The notes below the pieces were generated by a model, which searched no databases, was not told the origin of the DNA, and saw nothing but the letters and a program-made list of their open reading frames with translations. This document shows, one piece after another, positions 33,745 through 46,069 of a DNA stretch of 64,000 nt (its first letter is position 1; each line of letters begins with the position of its first letter). The stretch is from Lepas anatifera (lineage: Eukaryota; Arthropoda; Thecostraca; Lepadidae), in the NCBI GenBank assembly GCA_034440635.1, contig JAOTON010001946.1, forward strand, positions 836,001-900,000, written 5' to 3'. A program made the translations under genes and the position numbers.

Positions 33745-34610
33745 GCAAAGGGCGATACCTAGTCCGTGAGAAATTATGATTACACTATATCAGTCATTTT
33801 AAAACTTGGTTCAACATTGAGGTTCTGACAGGTCAAAGAAGAGAACAGGCTAGGCACAGCTCTCCCGGCTTTAACTTCTGGCCGAAGTTAGCTAGAGACA
33901 ATGTTGAGACTCTCTCGAGGCTGGCTCAGTCAGGGTGTGACGTCAGTTTTAGGCGTGCTGATGTTGAGGAGCAGGGTGGAGCTGCTTGGCTGAAAGCCCA
34001 ACTCGCGGCCGTGTTTATGGCGGGCTGCGTTTATTTTCTCGAGCGGCTTCGGCGTCGAGTTCTTTGGTGGGCTTGTGAATGGACGAGCTCCAGACCTGAA
34101 GAGCCCCTTTGAACTCGCCCAGCAATGGCTCCATACCGATTACGACTAATAGCGTCATGGAGTGTGTATCAGTTCTGTAATGCGTAGTCGTGCCTAGTAC
34201 GTGCTATTCTAGGAAAGTATATTTGCCCCTGCGGTTATCACCAGATGGAATTACTCTCCTTTTTCAACCTGCAAAAATCTTTTTAGAAATCCAGTAAGCT
34301 AAAAAATTTTGAGGCCCACTACTGCGGAATAAAACGCAGGAAATTGTATTATAAAGATATTTATATGTTTAAGCATTTTCCCACCAGTATATTAAATTTA
34401 CCATTCTCACCATCAGGGAAAAGCATTCCAGAGATTGCGCATACCAGTTATTTCGTTATAGAAAGGATTTAGCTTTTATGAAGGATATGAAAATTTACGA
34501 ACGTAAGCATACAACAGCAATGAAATAAGTGCGATTCACTTTCACTTTCACTGGATGGAATTAACAAGCAAAACAGAAGGTGACACAGACTGGCCCAGTT
34601 TTCCGTAGAA
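33745..34610. other. Unassigned sequence
   Basis: No terminal repeats or recognisable frames. TGACGTCA-like and GGCTGGCTCAGTCAGGG words near 33920-33950 are isolated. Possibly host intergenic DNA. Confidence 0.3.
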
Positions 34611-35480
34611 TTAACACGTGCATTGACGGGGGGCGGCTACACGCCCCCTCGGGTTTTTCGGGGATAGGAGAAAAACGGCGGCGCTACGCGCCGCCGTACT
34701 TGGCATTCTTTTTCCCTCGTCATTTTTACAACTTTTTAAGGTTTTAAAAAGTTTAAAAAATGACATTTAAGGTTAGGTCATCTCAGGTCAGGTCACCAGT
34801 ACAGGTCAAGTGACCTGGCCTCAAAAAAGTTAAAGATAGCATAAGTCGGAGCAGGGTGAACTTATCCGGTTGAAACTGATATCACATAATGGGCCCACCG
34901 AGTTCTCTAAAACATTTTCCGGTATTTTTGAAATCGATGACCTAAGGTCAGGTACGAGGCATGACCTCTCCATTGGAAATACATGGGAAAAATGTTTTTT
35001 ACTGAATAACTCAGTAACGGAGGGTGATAGAGCGTTTATTTTAGCTGCATTAGACTTGCCTGGGCTTTGCGGTTCTAATGCTATGCATTTTATATAATTT
35101 GATCCTGACCTGACCTCAGGTCAGGTCAAATTCTTGATTTGACCTAGTAAGGTCAAATTATATATCACTCGATTCAACTTGCTGCGAGGATTCATGTGGT
35201 TCAAGTCGTTTTGCTCTATCTTTACTTGTTCAGATGAAATGGCCGAAAACTTACTTTACATGTTATCCCTATGACGGCATGTTTTGACCTCTCTTGACCT
35301 CAAATGTGACCTGACAAAAAAATGCTACTAATATTTTCGGTGGAGAAGTGGATGGGCTACCCAACGCCTTTTACCGTTTTTTGCTACCTACCGTGGTTCT
35401 TGAGATCTTAGGGGGAGCGGGTAGCCGCCCCCACTCGTCAAAGCGAAGGTGGCTCAGACCCCCGTCAATGCGCGTGTTAA
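34611..35480 (-). mobile_element. Family A TTAA element (A5), complete
   Basis: TTAACACGTGCATTGACGGG at 34611; GTCAATGCGCGTGTTAA ending 35480; 870 bp. It shows the GC hairpin GGCGGCGCTACGCGCCGCC (34678-34696) and the palindromic half-site cluster TGACCTGACCTCAGGTCAGG near 35105. One of the best-preserved A copies. Confidence 0.95.
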
Positions 35481-35593
35481 CATCCAACTCTTGTGTAAGA
35501 ATACAATGGATCTTTGGCTATTGATGGTGCCAACAAACACATTGATCTTAACTGTAGATAATATTAAGCCTGCTTTTATCCGATATCTATTGC

Positions 35594-36639
35594 TTACCAC
35601 GCGCCCCGCTGGGGTCCCTGACATGACACGCCCCGCTGGGGAGGGGGGGCGTTTTTCGCCCCCCCACCGTATCTCATTTCCAAGGAAAGCTAAAGGAAAA
35701 TTACGGGCGGCGTTCGAAAGCTCTTGACGAGACGAAGATAAATTATAGGTAACATTCTTATGTCAGGTCAATATTGAGGTCAACATAGGCAAAGAAGGTT
35801 CCATAGGCTTACATCAGGGGAGTGTACGTTTCCATCTCTAGATATTTACTCAGCAAAGCTAGAGCAAATATTTATGAATCATTGGATTCCTCTCATTGTG
35901 GCAAATTGAATGATATATAATATGACCTGCTAGGTCAAATTGTAAAAATAACCTGTCCTTGAGCTAGGATAGGGTCACGGGGTAACCTGCTATGCTCATG
36001 TTGCATATCAATCGACTTCATGTGACAATATAAGCACAATAAAATCAAAACTAAAGCTTAATCCTATTTCAGTGATAATTTATTGGCAAAAAAATAGTTG
36101 TATGCCCCTGTGACCTGGCATGACCCTTGAGAGGTCAAATGGTCAAAAAATCAACTTAATGGTCAAGTTCGTCTTAAGAATTCACGGTGTTAAGATTTTC
36201 AGCTTTATCTATTCAGTATTTACTGAAAATGAGCCGTTTCAATTTTTCACCATACACTTATAATGGGTCGACAAAAATATTGACCCCACTTTACGTCAAC
36301 AATTTCCAAATTCCGATACGATTTCAAATTACTGGATTTGTAGACTCTAACGACTTTATCATTATCATATTGAGAAAGTTTCAAACTGATCGGTTGGCAG
36401 ATGTTCCTTAGGCACCGCTTCAAACTCGTGATTTTAGGTTTTGAGGTCGGGTCACTTGACCTTGGATAGCTCCTTGACCTGACATCACCTGACCTAAAAA
36501 ATTTGGCCAGATGCGTAAAATTATCAGGGATAAGGCACTTTAAGTTTCGTTTCTCTGCGTCTTTTCGTATTTGCGTTATTTGGGGAAAACCAGAAGAGGG
36601 GGGCGAATCTCGCCCCCTTCCCAGCAGGGTGCGTGTTAA
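35594..36639 (+). mobile_element. Family C TTAA element (C2), complete
   Basis: TTACCACGCGCCCCGCTGGG at 35594 (TTAA decayed to TTAC), with a duplicated terminal GACACGCCCCGCTGGGG. The right end CCCAGCAGGGTGCGTGTTAA ends at 36639; 1,046 bp. It shares the right TTAA with the following A6. Confidence 0.9.
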
Positions 36640-37215
36640 CACGCGCATTGACGGGGTGGGTACCCGCCCCCCCTCGGGCTTTTCGGAAACAGCATAAAAA
36701 CGGTGGTGCGTAGCGCCGTCGTACTTGGCATACATTTTTTCTGATCATTTTTACAACTTCTGTCAAAATTTTGAGGTTAAATCATCTCAGGTCAGGTCAC
36801 CAGTACAGGTCAAGTGACCTGACCTAAATAAAAGTTAAAGATAACATAAGTCGAAACATGGTAAACTTATGCGATTGAAACTCATGTTACATAATGGGCC
36901 TATCGAGTTCTCGAAAATACGTTCTGGTATTTTTTATCGATGACCTAAGGTCAGGTACCAGCCATGACCTATCCCTTGGAAATACATGGGAAAATGGTTT
37001 TAACTGAATAACTCACTAACTGATAGTGATAGAGCGTCTATTTTAACTGCATTATATTTGCCTTGGCTTTGCAGTTATAGTGATATGAATTTCACTTAAT
37101 TTGACCATGACCTGACCTCAGGTCAGGTGAAATGACATATCTGACCTGATATGACCTAGAAAGGTAATATTATATATCAGTTGATCCAGCTTACAGTGGT
37201 CATTCGGTTTAGCTT
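36636..37215 (-). mobile_element. Family A TTAA element (A6), far end missing
   Basis: TTAACACGCGCATTGACGGG at 36636, then the A order reversed as far as ATATATCAGTTGATCCAGC (about 37200). The rest is lost at a (CA)/(TA) microsatellite. Confidence 0.85.
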
Positions 37216-37228
37216 TGTTCATATATAT

Positions 37229-37239
37229 ACACAACACAA

Positions 37240-37289
<50 letters not shown>
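37229..37289. repeat. (CA)n-(TA)n microsatellite
   Basis: About 20 bp of CA-rich sequence followed by about 40 bp of TA. It adjoins the broken end of A6 and the palindromic MITE. Confidence 0.9.
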
Positions 37290-37294
<5 letters not shown>

Positions 37295-37304
37295 GTTCAT
37301 AGTG

Positions 37305-37637
<333 letters not shown>

Positions 37638-38524
37638 GTTGCTTTTGAGATCTTCTCATTAGTTCAGATAATTGAGTTGACGATGTTTCTTCTCTGTTTA
37701 AATCGTAGACCAATTCGTCAAAATTCATAGATAAGGAAATTATTAGGATTGGAAGAGTTAATATCATGTCAGGTAAGTAATATAGAACGCATTTTTCGAC
37801 CGGTTTCGCTTTATTTTTCTAAAGCATTATCAAGAAAAAAACATTGGAAATTCTGTTGAGGAACAACCTAAGTCGGCTCGGAGAGATTGCAACACTTTTA
37901 AATAAAATTTTACACGAGCATCAGTATAACAACAAGCTTCGTCTGAGCTGTCAGTTTTTATCTGTAATGGCTGATAAAGATCACCTTAACGGAGAAAAAA
38001 TGGGTGATAACCAAAGAGGATAATTATTGCTCCCATGACCCAAGCCAGACAGGGAAATGGAAGGTTCCCACATACCTACCTGCAGTGCGTATACCGATGC
38101 ATTTAATATAAAAGTTTGACCAGTTTGTTTAGTTTGATCCCGGTAGCACAGTGATAGCACAGCCTGAAAAGCTGGTATTGCCTATATCCATGGTTGAACC
38201 AGCTGGCTAACGACGTCCTCATTGATCCAACACTTCCTGTGAGTGAGTGGCACTTACTGTTGAGCTGCGGTGCGCCGGCGGCGCCGCGGTGGTGCTGCCG
38301 GCTCATTTTCCGCCTGCCTGAAACTGGGCCGAGTCTCGGTGCAGATATCCTGAGTCTGAGACCTCTGAGAATGATGGCTGCAGATTAGGAGGGCCCCTGG
38401 AGAGCCGAGGTGCTAGCTGGGAGATAACCACACCGATATTGTACAGGGCACCAGCATCAGTTTCCCGCGCGACAGCTGAGATTCCAAATCTCACAGCATT
38501 AGACAGCTGTTACTCTCGCCGGTG
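37638..38524. other. Unassigned; weak tRNA-like segment near 38130
   Basis: 38136-38205 has GGTAGCACAGTGATAGCAC (A-box-like) and GGTTGAACC, which could be a worn SINE head, but no body or tail follows. Otherwise nothing recognisable. Confidence 0.3.
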
Positions 38525-39166
38525 TGAAAATGTTTGAAAACCCCACGGGTTGTTACGACGTAGCGAGAAAACGGCGAAGTGGGGCGCCACGGTACTTGGT
38601 GCGCATTATTATTAATAATCTGCTCAACTTTTATAAATATTCTAGATTTTTGTCACCAAAGGTCAGATTACCAGACCAGGTCACATGACCTCCATTCCAA
38701 AAATGTTTCAATTTGAAGCAGTGAGAATCTTTCTAATCTACTGATATGATATTCAAATCAGGCTGACCGAGTACCCAAGTTTTGGTTACGGAATATTTCA
38801 TATCGATGGCCTAGGGTCAGAACAGGTAGTAACGAGGGAACGTTTGAATTTAGGGGGGTACCAAGTGCTTCCCAACCCATTTTTTCCAGTCAACGTCATA
38901 GGTTTAGTGTTAAATTTTCTGATTTAAGAGGGGGGGTCACCGTGCCCGTTGCCCCGCCCACCCCAGTTTCTCTGCCAGTGGATACAGGCTATCACCAGTT
39001 CATTTGAAACGCACGAGGAATCCCGGAATTGGCGAAAATTGACTCTTTTTCTGTAAATGTTGCTAAGAACAGCGTCCTAATCTCAAAATAATGGTATTAC
39101 AGGCCACTTCCCAGAGTCATGCTGTACGTTTTGACCTATGACCTCTAAGAGGGCATCTGGGACTGC
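38525..39166 (-). mobile_element. Family D fragment
   Basis: Follows D3 from GTTTGAAAACCCC, GAAAACGGCG..GG.GCGCCACGGTACTTGG and GGTCACATGACCTC to GACCTCTAAGAGGGCATCTGGG.CTGC. It is then interrupted at a TTAA by A7. Strongly diverged. Confidence 0.65.
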
Positions 39167-39432
39167 TTAACACGTGCATTGACGGGGGGGCGGGTACTCA
39201 CCTCCCTCGGGTTTTTCGGAGATAGCATGAAAACGGCGGCACGTAGCACCGCCGTACTTGGCATACCTTTTTCCTCATCGTTTTTACTACTTTTGTCAAA
39301 ATTTTAAGGTTAGGTCATCTCAGGTCAGGTCACCAGTACAAGTCAAGTGACCTGAACTCAAAAAAGTTTAAGATAGCAAAAGTCGGAATAGGGTAAACTT
39401 ATCGGATTGAAAGTCATATGACATATCACATA
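39167..39432 (-). mobile_element. Family A TTAA element (A7), truncated
   Basis: TTAACACGTGCATTGACGGG at 39167, the GC hairpin region and the GGTCATCTCAGGTCAGGTCACC block. It stops matching near 39432 at CATATCACATAATTCACG, where D sequence begins. Confidence 0.85.
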
Positions 39433-39968
39433 ATTCACGCATATTTTACTTATGCCACCTTAAACACTTTTGTGGTGAGTTCACTTGACCTGCACTGGTG
39501 ACCTGACCTGAGATGATCCAATCTTAAAATTTGGAGAAAAGTTGCGGAATCGATCAAGGATAAGGTGTGCCAAGTACGACGGCGCAAAACCTGAGTGCGA
39601 GAAAAACCTGAGTGGGGTGTTCAATCTCCCCCTCCCCCACCGGGGCCAGAGTTGAACTTAACCCAGTCACCCCGAATATAGAGCCAAATACGCATTATCT
39701 AAACCTGTCATCTCGTTTGACCTGTCATGACATCAATATAGATCTGAGTAAAAGATTAACTGTTTTTATCCCACGTAGGATTCGAGATCGAAAGAATTTC
39801 GGACTCACCTACCGGGGCGAAAGTGGATCGAAGAACAACAGCCCTAGGCGTGGGTTGATGCGTGACACCACATCATCTTTCCCATGTGCTCATAGTTTTC
39901 CACGGTTGTGCCAATGATTTGCCACAGATGCAGAGGCTCCTAAGCCGAAACAATTTTCGTTCATAAAA
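39433..39968. mobile_element. Family D end fragments
   Basis: 39433-39661 is the right end of a plus-oriented D (TTTTACTTATGCCACCTTAAAC to CACCGGGGCCAGAGTTGAACTTAA). 39690-39850 resembles the opposite part of D (TGACATCAATATAGATCTGAG, CACCTACCGGGGCGAAAGTGG). Two remnants appear to abut. Confidence 0.55.
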
Positions 39969-41843
39969 TTAACACGCGCATTGACGGGGGTCTTAGCCAC
40001 TTTTGCTTTAACGGGGGCGGGTGTCCGCCCCCTAAGATATAAAACAACGCTAGATAGCCAAAAGCAGTAAACGTCGTTGGATAGCCCATTTGATTCTCTA
40101 TGAGTAACATCAGAGTATATTTTGTCAGGCCACATCTAAGGTCACTACAGGTCAAGCCATGCCACCATAGGGATAGCATGTAGATGAAGGTTTTCTGTCA
40201 GTACATTTGAACTTCCAAAGGTAGACAAAACAATCTAGACCATTGGAATCCTTGCAGCAAGCCGAATCAACATGTCATATGACCTTGCTCGGTCAAATCA
40301 GGTGAAATATAGAATTTCACTTGACCTGAGGTCAGATCAAGGTCAAATTAGGTCAAAATGCATATAATTAAAACCGCGAGGATAAGGGAAACATAATGAC
40401 GTTAATTCAAATGTTCTACCACTATCCAATACTAAGATATTCAATTAAACCATGTATCCCATGTATTTAGAATGGAGAGGCCATGGCCCGTACTTGGCCT
40501 TAGGTTGTCGATATCGAAAATACTGGAATTTATTTTGTAGAAATGGGTAGGCCCATTATGTGATATGAGTTTCCATCGGATAATTTCAACCTGTTCTGAC
40601 TTATGGTATCTTAACACGCGCCCCGCTGGTCCTGGTAAGACGCCCCGCTGGGGTCCCTGGTAAGACGCGCCCCGCTGGCGGGCGTTTTTCGCCCTCCCTC
40701 CGCATCTCACTTCCCAGAAAAGCTAAAACAAAATTAAGGAGGGCGTTCGGAAGGTCTTGAAAAGACAAATATAAATTATAAAAGTATTTTATGTCAGGTC
40801 AATATTGAGGTCAGAAAACGTCAGAGAAGGATCCATAGGCTTACAACAGGTCGTGTAGTTTTACTCTTCTATATTTTTGTTCTGCAAAGCCACAGAAACT
40901 ATTTACGCATCATTGGATTCCTCTCATCGCGGCAAATCGAATTATGTATAATATAACCTTGCTAGGTCGAATTTCGAAAATGACCTCGTATCGAGCTAAG
41001 TTAAGCTAAGTCACATGTTGACCTGGTATGGTCATGTTGCATATCAATCGACTCCCCGTGACAATATAAACACAATGCTATGGTGGGAACTCTATCTCAA
41101 TTCAGGGAGAAGTTAATTGCAAAATAATCACTGTATCTTCCTGTGACCTGACATGATCTTTGAGAGGTCAAATGGCCAAAAGGTTTAAGGTCAAGATTGT
41201 GGCAGGAACACACGGTTTAATAATTTGTAGCTTTATCTATCCAGTTTTTACTGAAAACAATCCCTTTCTATTTTTACCTTAGACTTATGATGGGGTGGTC
41301 AAAAATTTACCCCACCTTAGGTCACCAGTCTAAAAATTCTGAGATAGCAGATTTGTAGACCTTAATGACCTTATCATATCGTGTAAGTTTGAAACTGATC
41401 AGTTGACAGATGTACCGCTAGGCACTGCTTCAAACTCGTAATGTTAGGTTTTGAGGTTGGGTCACTTGACCTTAAATAGCACCTTGATCTGGCATGACCT
41501 GACCTAAAAATGTCACATGCGTAAAATTGATCAGGAACAAGGCATTGTAAGGTTCGTTGTCATGCGTTTCTTCGTTTTTGCGTTATCTGGGGAAAACCAG
41601 GAAGGGGGCGGTTTCGCCCCCCTCCCAGCGGGGTGCGTGTTAAACCTTTTTGAGGTGAGCTCAGTTGACTTGCACTGGTGACCTGACCTGAGATGACCTA
41701 ACCTTAAAATGTTTCCAAGAATCGTAAAATGATCAAAGAAATGGTATGTCAAGTACGGCGGTGCTACCCGCCGCCGTTTTTCTGTCTTGAAAACAACCCG
41801 AGGGGAGGGCAGGTACCCGCACCCCCGTCAATGTGCGTGTTAA
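39969..41843 (+). mobile_element. Family A TTAA element (A8) interrupted by C3
   Basis: TTAACACGCGCATTGACGGG at 39969; GTCAATGTGCGTGTTAA ending 41843. Its own parts are 39969-40610 and 41644-41843, about 840 bp. C3 entered the natural A sequence TATCTTAAACTTTTTTGAGG, using its internal TTAA. Confidence 0.9.
40611..41643 (+). mobile_element. Family C TTAA element (C3), complete, inside A8
   Basis: TTAACACGCGCCCCGCTGGT at 40611, with two further copies of the CGCCCCGCTGG terminus within 70 bp. CAGCGGGGTGCGTGTTAA ends at 41643; 1,033 bp. TTAA flanks both sides within A8. Confidence 0.93.
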
Positions 41844-43561
41844 TTACAAGTCTGAGAGGAATTAGAAGTGTTTCCACTGCAAAAATAAATTAGCCGGTTG
41901 GTCTTCTAGTTCCAAATACCATAACATGCAAAAATTTCTTACGGAATCTCCACCGTTGGTTTTTAGAACCATTCGATCTGCATTGCGAAGCACAGTAATG
42001 ACATCATTATAGCAGGGAATTGAAATCATCTATCACTGATATCCTATCAGCAATGCCTTTTGGATGTAGCACTCAATCGAAGTGCCTCGAGGAAATTGAA
42101 AATGTTCAATGAATTTTTTCAATGAAATTATTCAATGAAATTGTGGACCAATAAAATTGTACATCCCATGATCGCAGAAATATTTCATAGATTATTTTGG
42201 TCGTTATGAAGAATAAACAGAACCAAACTACCGGTGGTACATGTTTCAATCGATTAGATACCTAGCCAACCAATAACCACCTCAAGAAATACAAGATGAA
42301 ATATTCAGATGTGATAATTATCTGTTTTCCGTGCATTCCATAATTTTCGAAACTCAATTGTGGAACATCTCAACAGGATTCTCGCCATGGCCCAGATCTT
42401 TTCATTTGACCACACTTTACCTTGAAAATAACGATCTAGCTGTACTAGCCGTAGCCTTCCTGTAAATAACGATCTAGCTGTATCCTAAACAGTAGCCTCC
42501 TGTAAATGACAATCTAACCTTTTTGGCTATAGCCTCCCTTTAAATAACAAAATAACAATCAAATCGTGCTGGTTGTACCCGTGGCGTAGCCACACACATG
42601 TTGCGACCTTGTTAGGATATACTTTGAACGCAGTCCGCAGAGAGCAGGGGAATGAAGAGACCAATCTTGGAGGGCAAATCAACTCCCGCGGGGTGCGATG
42701 CACAACGGAGAAAATGATAAATCAACAAGACTTGTGTATGATATGCATACGCCAATACAGCTCCAATAGCTATGCATTGCTCTTAGGGTTTCAAAGATCG
42801 CAGAAAGTGCAAATATGAGGTTTTTCACCGCAGTCGGCACCGAACCCAACAAAGGTCCTTGCTAGAGCATCGAAGCTGTGTTAGCACAAATCGAAGCGCA
42901 ACATTGTTCGCGATTACACCGATGATAAGGGACATGTTTCAACATTGAAAAGCTATTGGTTCGAAATATTGAACACAAATGACGCAAACCACAACAGTTC
43001 CTGCGTGGTGAAGCCCGACCCGTGCGGTGGGTAGAGGTAATTCTCCCACTGTGTGGCACCAGCTCAGCGCCACACCGGCCAAATTGCACAGTTAGGTAGA
43101 CACAGGTGCACAATCAGCGTTCATCAGGCGCGACCGTGTCGCCCGGGGCGTCGGTGGGACGGCGCCGCCGCCTGAGGCGTAATCCACGGCCGCCGCGCTG
43201 CCGGCGTGTTACCGAGCGGCGCCGGCGGGCGGCGCGGCTGCACCAATAAACTGAGGCGGCGCAAGCGGAGCTCAGGCGACGCTGTATACATCTGAACAGA
43301 CGAGAGATGTCCTCCTTCCCGGGGGAGGGGCACGGGGGACGGCAATTCAGGTGAGTGTCATCGACCTTTCAGGGGGCGCTGCAACTATAACAGGGGGCGT
43401 CGAGGGCCGATGGGCGAGGGGCAAGCCTTGCCCCTTGCCCCTGGATCCGCCTCTGGCTGGAAGTAAACTAAGCTAAATGTAAGCTTGGCTAATTTTAGGT
43501 TTTTGGCTAATTATAAATCCACGTACCGAGTTTTACGTGCCTAGTCCCTATCACTAGATTG
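41844..43561. other. Unassigned; short tandem repeat and GC-rich patch
   Basis: Non-TE-like DNA with no supported gene. It contains a 38-bp tandem repeat (listed separately) and a GC-rich patch at 43130-43330 with many CpG and GGCGCCGGCGGGCGG-type words. A hAT-like right end (CTGGATCCGCCTCTG) lies at 43441-43455. Of the long unassigned stretches this is a reasonable candidate for host DNA. Confidence 0.35.
42423..42555. repeat. Tandem repeat, about 38-40 bp x 3.3
   Basis: Successive units begin AAATAACGATCTAGCTGTA and end GTAGCCTTCCTGT. Three units and a partial fourth, increasingly diverged to the right. Confidence 0.8.
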
Positions 43562-43870
43562 CAGAGCTGAAATTCGGTATAATTTTTTACCGGCAGTATC
43601 GGTATTCGGTAGATGAAAACGGGGTTTTCGGTTCGGTATTTCGCTGGATTTCCAAAAATCTGCTGAACGATTCGGTTTTGCATTATTTTGATTCGGTAGA
43701 TTAAAAACCTTAGATATAACAAACACCTTTAAAAAACCTTTTGACACACTCCACACCCAATAAAACACCTATTTTAAGCCTTTAACTATATTTCACAGCC
43801 TCCAAATTTATTTGAGTATTTCTGAGCCTTTTACAACCATCTTTATTTTGATAAGGTTATAAAAAACCTT

Positions 43871-44898
43871 TTGACCCTCGCCCCATCGGGGCCATCGATG
43901 GCCCTCCCTAAGGTCTTTTCTTCAAAATAACAGAACAACGACGAGGCGCAGCACCATGCTTAAGGGCTTTACTTCCCACCCTATCATTTTCACACCATCC
44001 CTGAAACATTTTACCCCAGATTACGCAAGGTCAAGTCGCCAGGCGAGGTCAACCAAGGTCAATTCACTTAAACTTTTATGCTCTACCATAGCTGCATTTC
44101 TAATCCGATCAATTTGAAAGTTCCTATATTTCATGACATCTCCAGCGTCTAAAAAAATTCCGGGATTTTTTCGATTTCGTGACCTGGGGTCAGGTCACGA
44201 GGTGACATCTCCCATTGAAAAAGCACGGGAAAAAGCTGTCTTATGATCTAAAAGTCACAAAAACGATTGAAAATGCTCGGCTTGATCAGAAAAAAGTTCC
44301 TGGACACCCTTTCACGGATTCCGCCGGCCATATTTGTCCTTTGACCTTTCCAAGGTCATCCAAGGTCACCAGGGGTCAAAAACAGTATTTTGACAATAAC
44401 TTTTGACCTATATAAGCTAGAGCGCTGAATCAAACACCATCGTGTATGTCTCGTCACTGGCTTTCGTTTGATATAGGCAAGGTTACTTTTTGACTTTTCG
44501 TGACCTCAGGTCATGTTAGGTCACGAGGTGACCTCTGGAGGTCAAACCACTGGCGGAAGGTCATTACGGTTCGCATAACGGATAAAGCTCTGGCATTTTC
44601 GTATCCAATGGACTGTACCACAACTCAATAGCTCTAATGGCATAAGTTATCTCCAGTTTGCTAAAGCATTGCATATTTGAGTGAAAATAGCCGATCTTGA
44701 CCTAATTTGACCTCTGGAGGTCAAACCATTGACCTGAGCGCTAAAACATATGATTTATTTTCTTACTGAATTCACGCGAGCTTTCTAATGCACTTTGCAT
44801 ATTTGCGCTAACGCCTATATTTTTGGAGTTAGAGGGGGTCCATCGATGGCCACCGGTGGGGCGAAGGTGGTGCCGGACCCCCGTGGGGCGCGGGTTAA
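43871..44898 (+). mobile_element. Family B TTAA element (B3), complete
   Basis: TTGACCCTCGCCCCATCGGG at 43871 (TTAA decayed to TTGA); CGTGGGGCGCGGGTTAA ending 44898; 1,028 bp. Well-preserved half-sites: TGACCTTTCCAAGGTCATCC (44341), GACCTCAGGTCATGTTAGG (44502) and GAGGTGACCTCTGGAGGTC (44525). Confidence 0.92.
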
Positions 44899-45133
44899 GC
44901 ATTGCATATTTTAATGGAAATAGCCTATACCGAACTAAATTGACCTCCGCAGGTCAAACAATTGACCTGAGCCCTTAAACATGCGAAGTAAAATCCTACT
45001 GATTTCATACGAGCTTTCTAATGCACTTTGCAGATTGGCGCTATCCCCCATATTTTCGGGGTTCGAGGGAGACCATCGATGCCCCCTCGGTGGGGCGATG
45101 GTGGTGCCGGACCCCGATGGGGCTCGGGTTGAG
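44899..45133 (+). mobile_element. Family B right end (B4)
   Basis: GCATTGCATATTTTAATGG to GGACCCCGATGGGGCTCGGGTTGA. This is the right ~235 bp of a B element. B3 sits exactly at its internal ATGC-TTAA position, the same site C1 used in B2a. The left part of B4 is missing. Confidence 0.8.
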
Positions 45134-45698
45134 CATAGATACTAATAAACTGTCTTTAACCACACTTTCTATGACTATGCATCTGGAAAAAGGTCAGCAG
45201 TAAAATGTTAATCAAATCATAACTGCACATTTTTATTACAATAACCATAAAAAATCAAAACAAATAATAGGTCCGTGCACCGTCAATGAGTGATGACGTC
45301 TATGGTACAACAAAGCAAACAGAAGCTATAAATCACTGAAATATTTTGGGCACAATAATAGAGCTGAGAGGCGTGGGTCTATTCTGCTCAAGAGATCAGA
45401 AGAGAGTGGCCTTCCCTCCAAAACCAGCGTGATCTGCTAACTCGAGGCTCGATGCTGATTGGCTGCGTAGGCCGGTACGGCCTGTGATTGGCTGCAGCGG
45501 GGGCAAATCCAGACTTGCATCTGCAAAGAAGATTCTTTGTCGACACTGAAAATTCAAATCTACCGAAGAAAGTCATTAAGTAGATCCATTCGGTATCGGT
45601 AGAGGCAGAGGTTTGGTATCGAATATTAGGTAGCGATAGATAAATCTACCGCCAGAGGCTACCGAAATACCGAATTTCATTCTGTAGTCCCAGCTCTG

Positions 45699-46069
45699 TT
45701 GGTTTGTTTTAGGTGGATGATAGGCTGAGTGCTTCAAAGCTCTGGCCTGACCATACCGTTGTAACATATTCCCGCCATTTGATGAGCAAGGTATTTAGTT
45801 TAAAAGTAAGGATTTGGTGGTTCACCTGAACCAGTCAACTTGAATTTAAACACTGGGCCTTGGTCCTTTTAATATCTAAAATCGCTTTAAGTGAATGTTT
45901 CTTGGTTAGCACAAGCAAACATCTCTTGGCCACATCTTTCATCCCGTTTTTTTTCTTTTTGACTTTGGTATGCCCTCTTTCCGAACTTACCGATTAGATT
46001 CACCACTTGCACTATTTCAGCCAGTAAGACTTCCTCAGAAACAGAAAAGGTTGTTTTATTTTCCTGTTG
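45699..46069. other. Unassigned sequence
   Basis: 370 bp between a hAT-like element and D3. Nothing recognisable. Confidence 0.3.

Larger units (their letters stand above)
43562..45698. mobile_element. hAT-like element carrying B3 and B4
   Basis: Inverted ends CAGAGCTGAAATTCGGTA (43562) and CAGAGCTGGGACTACAGAATGAAATTCGGTA-type (45698, inverted). Both are followed by several CGGTA words (ATTCGGTAGA, GGTATCGGTAG). Flanking octamers CTAGATTG and TTGGTTTG agree at only 5 of 8, so the duplication is weak. Own sequence is about 43562-43870 and 45134-45698. Two ATTGGCTG boxes lie at 45457-45500. Confidence 0.6.

Noticed and set aside
38130..38205. tRNA gene or SINE head
   Set aside because: Only A-box-like and B-box-like words; no cloverleaf that I can draw and no SINE body or tail.
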